From the NCBI GenBank assembly GCA_028023455.1, contig JAQFVV010000973.1:64001-128000 (forward strand): a stretch of 64,000 nt of DNA, in the 5' to 3' direction. Under the pieces are notes generated by a model. It saw nothing but the letters and a program-made list of their open reading frames with translations. It searched no databases and was not told where the DNA came from. Positions 9,777 through 22,807 of the stretch are shown here, in pieces. Made by a program: the position numbers and the translations under genes. The first letter of the stretch is position 1. Each line of letters opens with the position of its first letter. The stretch comes from Epiperipatus broadwayi (Eukaryota; Onychophora; Udeonychophora; Euonychophora; Peripatidae).

Positions 9777-10892
9777 ATATCCTATATATTACATATATAG
9801 ACACAGGTATATAATAAGCCTGTGTTTCAGTTATTAAAACAATGCTATGTAAGTTTGTTTGCTTACTTTATTTTAAAAATATGATGTCAATAAATTGCTA
9901 TTTTAATACAATCATTTAGATTTTCAATACTCACGGTATACATATTGAAATAATATACCGACAACAAATGTCAGACTTTACATTACAAATTTTAAACCTT
10001 GAATTTAGAATATAATCTTACTTAAATTAAGATTTAAATTTTCTTCTACTTGTATATGTGAACGAACAATTTATTAATGCACAAGATAACAACCACTAAT
10101 AACATAAATTACTGTATATTATAAACAGAAAAAACATAAAATATACATTTACATATGCTTTGTACTAGCTTTATATATTTTCCAAAGAAGCACATTAGAT
10201 TGAATGTTTATGTTTCATAAGCTTCAAATAATCCAATAAAATTCATCAATTTGCTTGATGTAAAATATATTTCAGATGGTTATCTGAAATGAAGTATAAA
10301 TGCCGTTTATTATTTTATAATATAACAATATCATTAATGTTTTAAATTGCATTGTTTAAAACAAGCATGTACTGACACCATTTTATAATGTAGGCAAGAT
10401 ATATAAGTAAATCAATTCCAATTTAATATTATAATAATCTATCACAATTTTTAGAAGATATTTTAAAGCAGAAATAATTTATGTATATAGCAGCATATAG
10501 ATAATTTTGACATTGGAAAATTAAAGCATTTCATTTATCCAACATGATAATTCTAGAGCAGAGAATTCTAAAATAAATTTTAAAATTAAATTTTTTCTTC
10601 TTCTTCTTTTCCAAGTACTTAAAAACAGTCTGGTTTCCCAAACAAATGTATTCTTTTTCTAATCCATTATTTGTCAATCAATAAATAAAAATACTTACAG
10701 ACAAAAAAAATATATATAAATGTTTGGATTTGCTTACATGAAGACCATAACATCAGTGATTTCAAATAGTTTAGTCCTGTTTATAACTTTGTTATAATTG
10801 ATGTAATGCTCATCACCAAAACTAAGGATACACTCAGAATTTTTCAATCAAATATTAACATTAGAATCATGTGTTTAAAATCAGTTTTTTTT
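9777..10892. other. AT-rich spacer
   Basis: No coding frame, RNA motif or repeat match was found. Confidence 0.4.
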
Positions 10893-11005
10893 TTGTCTAG
10901 CATTGGTCGTTGAGAGGTCAGCGCGACTGCCTTGCACTTGCAGGCAGTTGCCCGGGTTGCGGGTTCGCGTCCCGGCCGTTGCTATGACACTTAAAAAAAA
11001 AAAAA
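10893..11005 (+). repeat. tRNA-derived short SINE, copy 2, with target-site duplication
   Basis: The same unit as 6071-6160: A-box-like and B-box (GGGTTCGCGTCCC) segments, then GCTATGACACTTAA and a poly-A run. It is flanked by the 16-bp direct repeat AAAATCAGTTTTTTTT at 10877-10892 and 11006-11021, which partly overlaps low-complexity sequence. A 3' poly-A and a long target-site duplication indicate mobilisation by a LINE. Confidence 0.82.
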
Positions 11006-11021
11006 AAAATCAGTTTTTTTT

Positions 11022-13140
11022 ATAACAATCGAAAAAAAATATTATTTTTATAAATAATTAAATAAAAAATATTTACACTTTGAAAATAAATATATACATC
11101 CTTTAGATCAATACAAACCAAAAAAAATTAACTTATGTATTTGTAATATTGTGTTGGAAATATATAATTTATATATTATTCTGACTTAAATATCTCACAT
11201 AATATAAACATAAATATATGTATGTTTAAGATATTAAATATTTCATTTGCAGTATCTATGTAACAACAGCTATGCCTGCAAAAAGAACAAATAGAAAGAA
11301 CAAAGAAAATATTAATGAATTTAATTAAAGTTATTATTTTTATTATTTAACAGTTCTGTTTTATTATTTATACATATATTGTTTAACAGAATAAGATTAA
11401 TTTACTAATGTTACACTATAACAATAATACATTTGTTTTTGTTTTAGCGTTTTGTTGTCATAGCAACCATTTTAACATTCTCTAAATTAATGCATATTTT
11501 TTTAAAACTATCTAAAATAATTTTTTATTCATTATCTTAAATTTTGGTTTTTTATAAAAATATTTGACTCTTGTGATGAGATATGCTTTTTAAATTGCAA
11601 ACAGTTTGCTTCTTTCTGACAATTTTTACATCTAACATTTTTGTAAGTTTATGTTTTGAGCTATTTTATTTTGATTTATATAATTTTTTTCATTGCATCT
11701 ATATTTTCATGGAAGACTTGTGCATGAATAAAACACATTTTATATAAAATCAGTATATTTTTGACACATGAATATAATTCACATATAATATATAATTGAA
11801 ATTACTAACTATGCATAAAATAGATGCATTGTGGATTGACATCAGTAGTGGAATTGAATATGTTAGAAATGAAGATTACAATAATACAACTGCTTTTTGG
11901 ATATTGTATTTGATGTCAGCTGAGATATTACATGTTAGTAAAATATTGAAATGTAGAACAAAACGTTATTAAGGCTAGATTATAGCAAACATCTGAGAAT
12001 GGCAGTCAAATTTTTTTCTTGATAAATCAATTTGCTTATGGTTTGTAGGAATGTCAGACACAAAAACTATCTGACTGTTTTACAATGTTTAATTTAATTT
12101 ATATTATGTATTATTGTAAAAACTCACTATGTTTTACATTCGTATGTTAAATGTTGGATCCACAGGCATATTGATGTCACCAACCAACAGTAGACTAAGA
12201 TTGACAACAACTTAATCATTTTTGACATCTTTATTAATGAATCTCTTATATTATTGAGATATGTTATAACAAAAAAATTATGCTACTAATTATTATTCAT
12301 GTTTTAAAAACTAGATTTTAAAATTATGAGTTCAATTTTTGTTATGCTTTCTTGTGTTATAAAATGTTGAGTATGTTATAAAACAAAAAGAATAAATAAA
12401 TGTTTCCTTTACATTAATACCCCCCCCCCACCCAATTAATCAAAGTCAGTTGTATTTAAAGTTTTAAGGTGTTTCTTTTTTTTATGACTTTGATCTTATA
12501 AGGAGTTCGATTATAAAATATTTAATAAAAATTCTTCAAATAAAGATTAATAAATTATCTATAATTATTTTTGAATTAGGTTTAGATAAAAATGATTTTT
12601 AAAAAATCATACACGAAATTACATATATTTTTAAGATGGTGAGGGGTTTTCAACATTAATATAAAACCAACCACTCTTTATTTATAGATTGCTAATATAA
12701 ATATAGTAATGGTAAATTTCATCAATGCCATTTTTGTGTAGCTAACATATAGAATGGAAATGAATATATAAATAGAGCACGGTGAATTGTAAATATGTAA
12801 CAACACCTAAAATAAAGGATGAAAAGAGAAATTAATAATTATTTCTTTATCCAGACTTAGAAATATTTTTAACTCTTGGGTGCTGTGGCCAAGATATCTA
12901 TCTAATAAGGACCATGCTAGTTGTTCCTGTTATACATATAAGCCCATGACCAACACATAGTAAATATAGATCCTAAAATTGAATTGTAATTGCTACCTTA
13001 GTAAAATTGATAGTTATAATACATTGCAGAATATTTGACCCTTATGATTGCCATTTATTTCTTATAAACTCCAGAATAAGATATGTAAGTAGATAAATGG
13101 ATGTTTGAAGTGAAAATTAGTAATAAAGAAAATAATGAAT
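11022..13140. other. AT-rich spacer with a poly-C tract
   Basis: It contains a C-rich run at 12421-12433 and several A or T tracts. No gene is supported. Confidence 0.4.
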
Positions 13141-13141
13141 T

Positions 13142-13295
13142 TATTTACATAAATATCTTGTGTTGGGAGTGAAAGTATTCATTTATTATTAACACTGTAA
13201 AAGCGCATGCACAATAGCTTGAAAAGGCTGATCTTTAATGTATTACAATTTATAAAACATAGCGCTATAAAATAAATGCTTATTTACATAAATAT
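13142..13295 (-). repeat. Solo arm of the palindromic element found at 36620-37190
   Basis: Blocks CTTGTGTTGGGAGTGAAAG, GCATGCACAATAGCTTG and TTACAATTTATAAA match the right arm of the palindromic element inside the 35-38 kb LINE. The direct repeat TATTTACATAAATAT sits at both ends (13142-13156, 13281-13295); the right copy may belong to the element, so it is not a clean target-site duplication. Confidence 0.65.
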
Positions 13296-13300
13296 AGTTA

Positions 13301-14697
13301 ATTTAACAAAAATTATTAAACAATAGCAGCAATTAATGAGTAGATAAATAACTAAATGCCTGGTATGATGTCTAACATATGTTTTCTAATAGTTTTTTTT
13401 TTTTTTTTTTGTAAAAAAACAAAACAGTTAATAAATATAATAATTAATTATTTTAAATAAATCAATTGTCCTAAATTCAAATAATTCCTATTTAAGGCAA
13501 TGACATGGATATTAGTTTATACTTTTCAGCATTCATTAATTAGGTTGTATCTTGTGAATAATATATTGTTTGTGGATATTTTTATTTATGAAGGTGAGAC
13601 TTTAAATGAAAGTTTTAAAATATCCATTTCTCAACTACCCCTTCCCTTTTAAATATTAGTATTGAAAAATAAATTATTCTCCTCTGTTATCTCTGCTTTT
13701 AAGAATAAATGCAAGTATAATTACAAACGTCAAATGTGTAAATGATTATTCTAATAATAAGTTTCATAAAATAATTACTTGTCTATTAATTATTACTTGT
13801 TTGTTAATTAATATTCTATTTATCATATATCAGGTTTAATTTAATGCTAATTTTTTTTTAAAAAGTTTTAATAACAGAAATATGTCTACCAATTTCTAAC
13901 AATATATATATTTCATTTAATTTAGAGGTAATAAGTTGAAGGATTCTCCAATAAAATTAAAATGAACATTAATAAAATTTAATATTTGTATTTATTATAT
14001 TACTATTAGTATTATTTTTAACCAAATGTTTATGCACTTATAGATTAATTAAAATAAGTATTGTTTTCTTTTTAAGTTAGGACTTAAAATTTTATTCTCT
14101 ATTGGTAAATTCTTTTATCGTTCACATTTTTTTTAAATTTTTAATCACACAACTTTTTTCATTCTTTGCACCCAATATAATTATGCATCAAAATTATTAG
14201 TTGATAAGTTGAATTGGAATCGAAATTTACAATTATTTGATTGTATTGGTGGTTAGGTATTAGTAAACAGTTATGAGAAAGATGTGTAAAATTTTAATTA
14301 TCATCCTATTTCCTTAGGAATACAGTAGTTGAAGAAAAGAAAAGCATCACCTACAATCTCTATTTTCTATTCTTTAGTCATGTTTTATCTGAACATTAAA
14401 TTGAAATGGTTTAAACCTTTGTTTTTAAAAAATAGAATGTTATTGACTTTATTTTATTTTATCTAGTTCTATATTTGTAATTTTTTCCCCTTTTGTTGTA
14501 AATCGATTGCTGTCAATGATAGAAAATACATTTTCATGCATGATTTTTTTTTCGACATATGATTTGGCCATATTTATTATAATAATCATATTTTTGTGCA
14601 ATAACTTTATTAATAACATATTTTTATAACTAAAAATAAATGCAAAAAATTGTTGTTGAAATTAGGTGTATGAAATTGCTGGTGTGTGTGTGCTTGC
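13301..14697. other. AT-rich spacer
   Basis: A T-tract of about 20 nt occurs near 13391. Nothing else was recognised. Confidence 0.4.
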
Positions 14698-14908
14698 ACT
14701 GGCTCACTACCACATTATATTGAATAGCTTCACACTCTCAGATCTAACCACTTCAGCTTCACCTATTCATATAGAAAGTAGGTTGAAGTAAAGAAGGGTT
14801 CCCCTCTTTTCTTTCAACGTGTAAGCTTGTGGTTAAGACCTGTAGAGATCCCTACCTTCGCATTTTCATGTGCATATTCTTAAGGTTTACAGCCTTAGTA
14901 AATATTTT
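14698..14908 (-). repeat. Dispersed repeat J, copy 2
   Basis: Reverse complement of 1-172, extended beyond that copy's break by about 40 bp ending near GGCTCACTACC. The two copies differ at scattered positions, so insertion is not recent. Confidence 0.6.
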
Positions 14909-16083
14909 TAACCATTCTACAATCATTCTTACTTTTATTGTTGAGGATAAAGTTATGCACAAATATTTTAAGTTATTGTGTCTTTATTTTTGCACAGGGT
15001 TTATATAAGGTTGATTTCTATCCAACAAATTAATGGGTTAATAGATCAATGTTATTAATGATCTTTGTTTTCTGTTATTTATTTTATATCACTTTGTTTG
15101 ATTAAGGCTGTCAGTTTTAATATATAAGTGATAAATTTCTGTATACATTGAAATGGAATCTTTTAATCCAACGCGTGAAATATATTCCGTCCTTCTTAAA
15201 ATGTTCTACTGTGCAGTTGATTTTTTCACTGAATAAAGTGTTTTTCATATTTCTTGCACTCTTATGACTAGAAAGTGTTTTTTTTCTGCAAAGAGGAAAC
15301 AGGTTTCATTAGCTAAACTAATAACAGATCGATATATTACTTTATTTAAACTCTCTATAGAACTCTATTTCTGATATATCAAGGTGCAATATTTGCTGAA
15401 AAAGTCAACTGATTTCTTGATGAACATATGTTTTCATCAATAAATTTGCCTTTAAAAATCATCAACACACAAACCAGTTGAGACTTCAACAAACATAATA
15501 AAACAATTTCTGCAAATGAAAGCTCACAATATTCATTGTTACATTAAAGATTGAATAAAAACCTAATATAACCTACTTTGTGTCAGATGTGTTTACAGAA
15601 ACATATGCCCAGCAAAAATTATTACTTTTATATATTGTTGTTTGAGATATCAGAACAGAAATAAATATTTAAAGAGGATATAAATACAATAGTGTAAAAT
15701 TATTACATTTTTAGAGAGAGAGAAAAACCACAATTACTTGTCTAACCAACCGCTTTTAATATTTCAACCCAAAGATTGGATTCTATTTGAAAAGGCAGAC
15801 AAAGATAGAGTTAACTATAATTCCAACTAAGATTATTTTATTTCTGGGATAGAATTTGAGTCATTACAAATACAAACTGTTTCTAACATGAACAGATTTT
15901 TTTATGTGTTTTTTTTTTCAATCTTTATTTTCATTATTTTACCCTATAATCAGCTCTTACTTAGGTTACCAGTAGTAATATTGATATTTTAAAAAAATAA
16001 GAGAATATTAGAAATTAGGCACTTTTATGTCTTCTATAAGTTCTACATATAATCATTACCAATATAATTATAACTCATGTACC
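14909..16083. other. AT-rich spacer
   Basis: No supported feature. Confidence 0.35.
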
Positions 16084-16660
16084 TAAATTTTGAATGTAAT
16101 CAACCAAAAGGTCAGCTGGATTTAAAATTAATTTCATTATTGTGGATCATATTCAAATACTGAAAGAAATTATAGAAAGAACCAATAAATATGATATGCT
16201 TGGAGATTATGAAAAGTCATTTGATCCTATAAGCATTTTTACAGTGATTAAAGTTTTGATTCATCACAATGTAAATCCAGTATATTGCTGTCTTCTAATG
16301 AAAATCAAATTAAGCAGAAATGATTAAATGACATTGTAATACAAAAAAGATTAACACTGAAATGGGTTTACAACAGGATGATTCCATATCTGCAAATCTT
16401 TTTACAGCAATTTTATATAAAATATTTTGTAGATTAAAATTACAACCTAAAGGAATAAACTAAATGGAGATTCTTTAAGTCATGTGAATGCAGTAGATAA
16501 CATGGTTGTTTTTTAAAAGTAATGCTTCAGAGCTTCTAGAAATATTGCAAGAGCTATCAGATGAAAGTAAGAAAATAGGACTAAAGATAAATCTCCACAC
16601 TATTTTCAATGCCCAGGATACAAAAATCTTTCTATGAACTAATGAGTTATACCATAATTT
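16084..16660 (+). pseudogene. Decayed RTE-like LINE, central reverse-transcriptase domain
   Basis: One frame gives SAGFKINFIIVDHIQIL, matching the QAGFR...T.DHI block, followed by DYEKSFDPI, the equivalent of the VDYEKAFDS motif (first catalytic aspartate kept, A to S and S to P changes). Further on, with frameshifts, come segments equivalent to GV.QGD.IS..LFTA and then ASELLEILQELSDESKKIGL followed by KINL. This order matches the RTE reverse transcriptase. The catalytic FADD box cannot be read intact. Both ends are lost in AT-rich DNA. It is dead and belongs to the same broad group as the minus-strand remnant at 4661-5900. Confidence 0.75.
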
Positions 16661-19435
16661 TTAGTATTTGATTAGAGCCTATAAATTTATGTATCAATTT
16701 ATAACATAATAAGTATATTGTGTATGAAAAATGAAAAAATTAATTTGATTAATTATGGCTATTTTAATAAATATATTAATAAGAATAACATAAATCATAA
16801 ATATCATTTACTATGGCATATTTTAATTTTTGGGTATTTTATAATCTAGCAGAAACTCAATCTAAAAGTGAATCAAAGTAATCATAAATCAATCATTATT
16901 TATATATATTTTAAATTATAACTTATTTACTTAAAGTTACAAATATAAAATACAAAATTTTATTAAATATTAAAAAATTGGGACAATCTTCCAAAAGTTT
17001 CCTATATTGGTTTTTTAGACTAGAAAGGCAGGTATGTCTCTTGTATAACCAATCAATCTGACTACTCTTCAATCTCTACTTATTGTTTAGAATTGAGGAC
17101 CAGAACTAGTTCTAAAATTAATTATTCACTTTCATGATGCAAAATCTTGCCCCTATATGATTTGATTCTAATGATTATTGGAATAATTAGCATTTCATAT
17201 TTATAATACAAGTATCAGTTAAACTATACACAGTATTATTATTATTTTTGGTTTACATTCTTTAGTAATTGGGCTTTCTTATATTTCATATGCTTACAAT
17301 TGTAAAATATATTACATTGTTCTGGTTATATATTTATATAATTAATAGTAGTTATATAGAGAAGCAGACATCTTGTTTACTGCAACAAACCTCCCCATCT
17401 TTATATAAATGGTTTACTGACTTGCATCCAAGATTAAGAGAAGATAGTCTAACTTCTGGACTGATGGTTAGTTTTCATACGATTGAGCTAAGGTGACTGA
17501 AATAAAAATAAAATTTGAAAATACATATATACTAAAACTTCAACTATATGTCCTTACTTATAACTTATGCCATTCCCTATTTACAATAAGTTTATTTTTT
17601 TTTATTTAATGGGTAATAAAACCTATTGAACATATAGATAAAGCATTATTTGAAAACCATTCGACTATCTGTGATGTTGAAGCCTCGTTTCGAAACCAGA
17701 GTATCTTAAACGTGTGATAATAGAAAACTGGTAAAAATTGTAAAATTATAATTGCATCCTTCACTTCTAGATGAAGTTTTGTTAAACCTTTGGAAAAAAA
17801 ATTGAAAGAAAATTATTGCAGTGCGACAATGTCAGAACTGGGATCGATTTCAGTTCTCGAACTTTCGGCGTTCTAACTTCCTAAGAACTCCGGAACAACA
17901 AAGCCACCCGATTATTTATATGTTGATAACATTATGTAAGCCTCTAAAGATTACTTCTATTTTAATAATTCTGATTGATTAAATTACATATTTAATAATT
18001 CAAAAAAAGAATAAAATGTGACTGTCGTAAGTGTCAAAATTTTGGCTTCCTTCTGTGGAATATTATACTTGTTCAATACGGTGTCTGTGTATATATATGC
18101 TTTTTTAAATTTAAACTGTTTTAATTTTTTTATTTTTGCTACATCTTGTTTTATTGCTGAGCAATATTAGAAATAACCACAACATTTAAACAGGTAAATG
18201 ATTTAGATCTGTTGAAAACATTCCATTAGACGTGAAGAAATCTCGAGTCAGTGTAAGATTTCATATTTATACAGAAAAAGATTTACTGCTTGACCTCACT
18301 CAGAGAGCTCTACTAGTATATTGATTGTTACTATCTCCTTGCAGAAGAGGAGTTTCTATTTATTTAAAAGAACTGACTTAAAGAATGAAAATAATGTTAA
18401 AAATATTTTTAACATCAATGCATAAATTTATATATATATATGTTGAATTTTTTTTTTTTTTTTAATTTACTATTTATGGAAAATAAGATTTTTAAAATAA
18501 AAGAATGCATTTTACTCTGAATGTGTAAATCAAGTTTCTGTCATAGATTAAGGCAACTAAGAAGTACTATTAAGCACTATGCTTCTTTGCAATCATAAGA
18601 ATGGCATCGCAATGTATCAATCAGCAAAAAGGGAGAGATAAGAGTCTTGGAAGAATTTTTATGTATTCAAAGCAAAAGGTTTAATTAATTGATGGTCCAA
18701 CATCGCATATCCTCTTGAGCAATTAACCATATGGATTATTTTGGATGCCATTCCGCCTACTTTTTAAAACTTTTAACCTAGAATGCAAAAGTAGTTTATA
18801 ACTGCACTAAATGTCTGCCATTATTTATTACTAGGAAGACTGTTATTTTTGTGGTTTAATTATAAAGTTTTATTTGAAATCAATATCATATATTATGGCT
18901 CATAGTATGATTCATTTCATTGTCTTTGGGTGATATTTAACTAGATTTCAAAGTTCAAATAAATACAAAACAGTTTATTTTTAACAATAGATATTTAGTT
19001 GTGGAAGATAGAATTTAATTTTGTTAGTCATTGTTCCTTATTTTGCAATCAGTCAGTATCTTATCTGAGTGTAAATTAGGTTACTTTGTTTATAATATTT
19101 CATCAGTTTATATCATGTTTACCATGAATATATTAATGACTACTTCTCATCTTGGAATTTGAATTATCAGTATTAGCAGTTGATGGTGTAATTTTATTTA
19201 GCCCTAATGAAATGATATTGAACTACAGACAGGATACATTTTTTGATCATATAATAGACATTAAGAGTAAATTAATGTTGTGTATCAAGTGGATTCTTAA
19301 GTTTCTGATGTATAGACAGTTTTGGTTATGAAAATAGAATCAGGTTTAAATTGATTGCATATTGTTGTGTAAGAACTACAACATTGATTGCAATGTTGTA
19401 AACAATTTTGAAAGGTTGCACGTTTATTTGTTCTA
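16661..19435. other. AT-rich spacer with one GC-richer tRNA-like patch
   Basis: A 75-codon frame at 17269-17496 has a less AT-driven second half, but no recognisable domain. At 17818-17925 a GC-richer patch on the minus strand has a GTTCT...AGAAC stem followed by a B-box-like AGTTCGAGAACT, so it may be a tRNA-related SINE relic. The T tract near 18447-18463 is low complexity. Confidence 0.3.
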
Positions 19436-19688
19436 GTGATGTTAATTCTGTCAAACTCTCCATACAGTAATGCCATCAAATGCAAGCTTTTATAATCAAT
19501 GGATGCAGGAAGTTTTGTGCACAAAATTTCTCTCTAATGCCTACACATCCAATATCCCCAGTGTAGTTTCTAGATTATGGCTTTCATCAGTGAGTAAGCC
19601 TTAGATAGGGATTTATACACAAATTTTACTGTACTCATTGATTATGCAAGCTTGCAGTATGGAAAGTTTGATACTCATATTAACAGAA
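19436..19688. repeat. Palindromic repeat C, copy 1
   Basis: The left arm (AACTCTCCATACAG... TTATAATCAATGGA) pairs imperfectly with the right arm (TCATTGATTATGCAAGC...GGAAAGTTTGA). The same blocks appear at 20640-20850 and, as a full palindrome, at 32592-32914. Arms are quite diverged. No protein is encoded by the palindrome itself. Confidence 0.6.
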
Positions 19689-19930
19689 TGTGTAAGCAAA
19701 TGAAAAGGAAGGATATGAGATCAGGGATTTATCTACATTTTTTAAATACTGGACATAGAATAAATTATGAAAAAAACATTCAAGTAATTAAATATGTAAC
19801 GAAGTATAGTGAGAGGACATGTTATGAATCTTTGTATATACAAGCGAATTTTGAAAAATGTATGAATATAGTTAAAGGTCCTGCAAAACTGGCTGGAAAA
19901 TGGGTGTTATTAGATAGCTGGAAAATTTAA
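19689..19930 (+). pseudogene. GIY-YIG endonuclease-like fragment, Penelope-like element C-terminus
   Basis: An open frame begins at 19652 inside the palindrome arm, but the recognisable part starts at about 19690. Residues RSGIYLHFLNTGH, then INYEKNIQVI, then SERTCYESLYIQ and a closing N-rich block follow the spacing of the second half of the GIY-YIG domains fused to Penelope-like reverse transcriptases (S..H....GH, N...V, R...E). The N-terminal GIY and YIG strands are absent, so it is truncated. No internal stop occurs, which may mean a younger insertion than other relics here. A DIRS or other GIY-YIG element is an alternative. Penelope-like elements are known to carry hammerhead ribozymes, which is relevant to the retrozymes in this window. 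Confidence 0.55.
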
Positions 19931-20635
19931 TTTAAGTATAATTATAGGTAAATTATATGTATATATTTATATAGATAATTATCATTCTAATTATGTTAAG
20001 TTTAAATTATGAAATATAGTTATAATATGTAAGAAAGAGGAAATTTATAAATAATATTAAAATATAAATGTGTGATTATATAATATAAATACATGATTAT
20101 AATTTATAAGTAAATATTATATATAATTATTTATGTATGTAATGAATAGGAAATAGATTATTTTATCTTTAATATTGTAAAGTAAAATGAAGCCTGTAGA
20201 TGGTGTTGCTGTAAAGTAGAAAGAATTATAATATAACTTTGTATATTTACATCTTGATAAGGCTCCAATATAAGAGCAAAATCTGGGTTGGTGAAGTTTA
20301 TTAAACATAATATTGTTATAAAAGTTGTCAGATTAAATAATTTTTTATTGAATTATTTTTAATATATTAAACAAATGAAAATATGATCAAATGATGTTTG
20401 ATGGTTTTATACTTATCCTTCCCATAGGATAATGGTGACTGTGGTTTTTGACAAACCAAGGAACACCAAAATGTATAGATACTGCACTGAGTTAAGATCT
20501 ATATGATTATACCAGTGAATGAGCTTGGGTTGGAAACATCATGGTGTTTTCATCTTGGGCTCCTAGTTTTATAGTTAATCAAATAGATGAAAGATGGCTG
20601 TTGGATGGTTATATTAGATCCCAACATCTAGCTGC
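19931..20635. other. AT-rich spacer
   Basis: No supported feature. The 63-codon minus frame at 20117-20308 is not convincing. Confidence 0.35.
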
Positions 20636-20850
20636 AGGGCTCTCAAATTTAAGGCTCCTCATTGTTGAAAGCCACAAGCTAAAAACTAAGCTGAGAAAGT
20701 TGGATAAGTAGGCACTCTATAGGAATTTTATGCACCTGGATCCACTGATTACAAAAGCTTGCACTTGGTGGCACTACTGTATGGAGAGTTTGGTACTCTT
20801 ATTAACAGAAAGGGTAAGCATGTAAAATGGTGATCATGTATGTTGTGATG
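20636..20850 (+). repeat. Repeat C, copy 2 (single arm)
   Basis: It matches the right half of the 32592-32914 palindrome: AGCCACAAGCT, TTTTATGCAC, GCACTACTGTATGGAGAGTTT and the closing AAAATGGTGATCATGT. Confidence 0.65.
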
Positions 20851-22582
20851 GTTTTTAATGTTAATTGTATTGATAGTAATTGTTTTGTTGCTATTGGCAT
20901 TCTGAGTATATACTCTTATTTGACTACAGGACAAATAATTGTTACGTGAAAATAAATTTTACTATTGGATTGTTAAAGAGTTATTGAATACTTTAACTTT
21001 AAGCTGCTAATGGAATTGGTTGAGGAAAAAAATATGCTCATGTTAGATTAGATTTTAAAATATTATTTACAATTGGTGAGAAATGGTTTTCATAATGTAG
21101 ATTATGTTTTTTTCTCTAAGATAAACTGTTTAAATTATATAACATGATCTAGATGTGATTCTTGGACATCTTTTTTTATTGTCTCATAGTTGAGGTCTTG
21201 ATAGATTCTATGAGTCTAGTGTTTTCGCTGAAATTTGGTCTAATTTCTTCATTGATGATAATGGTTGAAACTTTTTTTTTCTAAATGAGTGTGATATCAT
21301 GCAACACATAATTATATATTTCAAATTCAACAATTATTAATTGACCTGAAGATATATTTTTGATGTGTGAACTTTTTGCCAAACTTATCAAAGGGATAGA
21401 TCTATATTAGATTAGAATTTACTAAGTATATTTTATTGGTGTTAAACCCTTTATATATTAAATGGGTGGAACAATAATTGTTTGTTAGGTTTATGAAAAG
21501 TTTTTCCATCATCAATAACTTTCACTGTGGTATTACAACAAACAGGATTATACTAGATTAACTTATTAATTTATGGATATTGGTAAAGTTTCATTTTATT
21601 TATTTTTTGTCTATTTTTTTAGATATTCAAGACTTCTGAACAATAGTTAAACTTTATTATCCAAGCTACATTATTTATTTCAACTATAATTATTAAGTCT
21701 TTTTTCAAATTCTATAAATTCATAATATAATTTAGTTTGGCCTTTTTTAATAATCTGCAGGCCTAATATTTACTTGAATGGTCAGCATGCAATCTCAACT
21801 CTATGAACAACTATGGTTTAATGTGACCACATAAAGATCATATTGAGTGTGTTTCAATGAAAATATATTTGTTTTTGAAGCTTTCTGAAACTCCATCTGT
21901 ATATAAGGGAAGAATGATAGTTTTGAAAATTTGTAGCAGTTAACTAAGGTTTGAACATACAGACTTTGAGATAGAGATTTAACTGTTGAATCATATTTAG
22001 TGCTCTCTGCCTTATCTCATAATTTTGTGAAAAAATTTATTAATAATTGATTGAATCAATGATAGTTGGGGTAACAGCAGAAACAAGAATAGAATCAGGA
22101 TTCATCAATAATCGGAACATCAACTAAGTTTTTAAAACCATATATTAATAAAAAATTAATGAATATATTATCTTTCCAACATTTCTCTACTTGTGCAGTT
22201 TAAAATAATACCTTTACAATTTTTTACAGATGTCCAGAAAAAAAATTAGCTCATCAATAAAGCTTTTATTTAGTTAAGCATCAGCTGTGAATGATGTTTA
22301 CAAGTAGTTTGTAATATCAACACCCCATAAATTTGTGAAGTATCCTCACCTGATCATCAGTTTTTAGTTGATCTACAATATTACTTGAGTTTCTATTTAT
22401 ATCCTTTATTGCATATTTTCCATCCATAATAAGTACCACTTCTGATGTCATTTTCCTGATGTCCAAAATATTTCAATTCTGTTGCATTTCTTCATAAGTT
22501 TATTATATGTGGTTAATTTTAATATGAGCATTCAGTTATGATTCATTAATCAATAATTGGTGAATCATGTTATAACTTTTGA
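20851..22582. other. AT-rich spacer
   Basis: No supported feature. Confidence 0.35.
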
Positions 22583-22807
22583 ATAAACTCCATTAACATT
22601 CCTTTAACACTTTAAACAAATAATCTTTATTTAGAACAGTTTCAACTGTCCTATCAGTCTTCTTCAGACACCTTTCCTCCATTTTTCTTAAGGAGAAAAT
22701 GTTGAGGTAGTATGAAAAGTTTAAGATCTGAAGACTACTAGGACAGTCAAAACTATTCTAAATAAAGATTATTTGTTAAAAATGTTAAAGGAGTGTTAAT
22801 GAAGTTT
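22583..22807. repeat. Palindromic repeat F, copy 1
   Basis: Left arm blocks TTAACATTCCTTTAACA, AATCTTTATTTAGAACAG and CTGTCCTATCAGTCTTC are mirrored on the right as GAAGACTACTAGGACAG, TTCTAAATAAAGATT and TGTTAAAGGAGTGTTAA. The inner TCTTCTTCAGA / CTGTCCT blocks are shared with the hairpin at 33783-33908, so both belong to one palindromic family. Confidence 0.7.

Noticed and set aside
12421-12433. Poly-C tract as a G-quadruplex site
   Set aside because: A single C run, without the four separated runs needed.
17269-17496. 75-codon ORF with a GTGA after AG that could be an exon with a donor site
   Set aside because: The first half is hydrophobic low-complexity translation and no convincing acceptor or homologous domain was seen.
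22335-22380. CTGATGATC on the minus strand as a hammerhead box
   Set aside because: No following hairpin and no GAAA.
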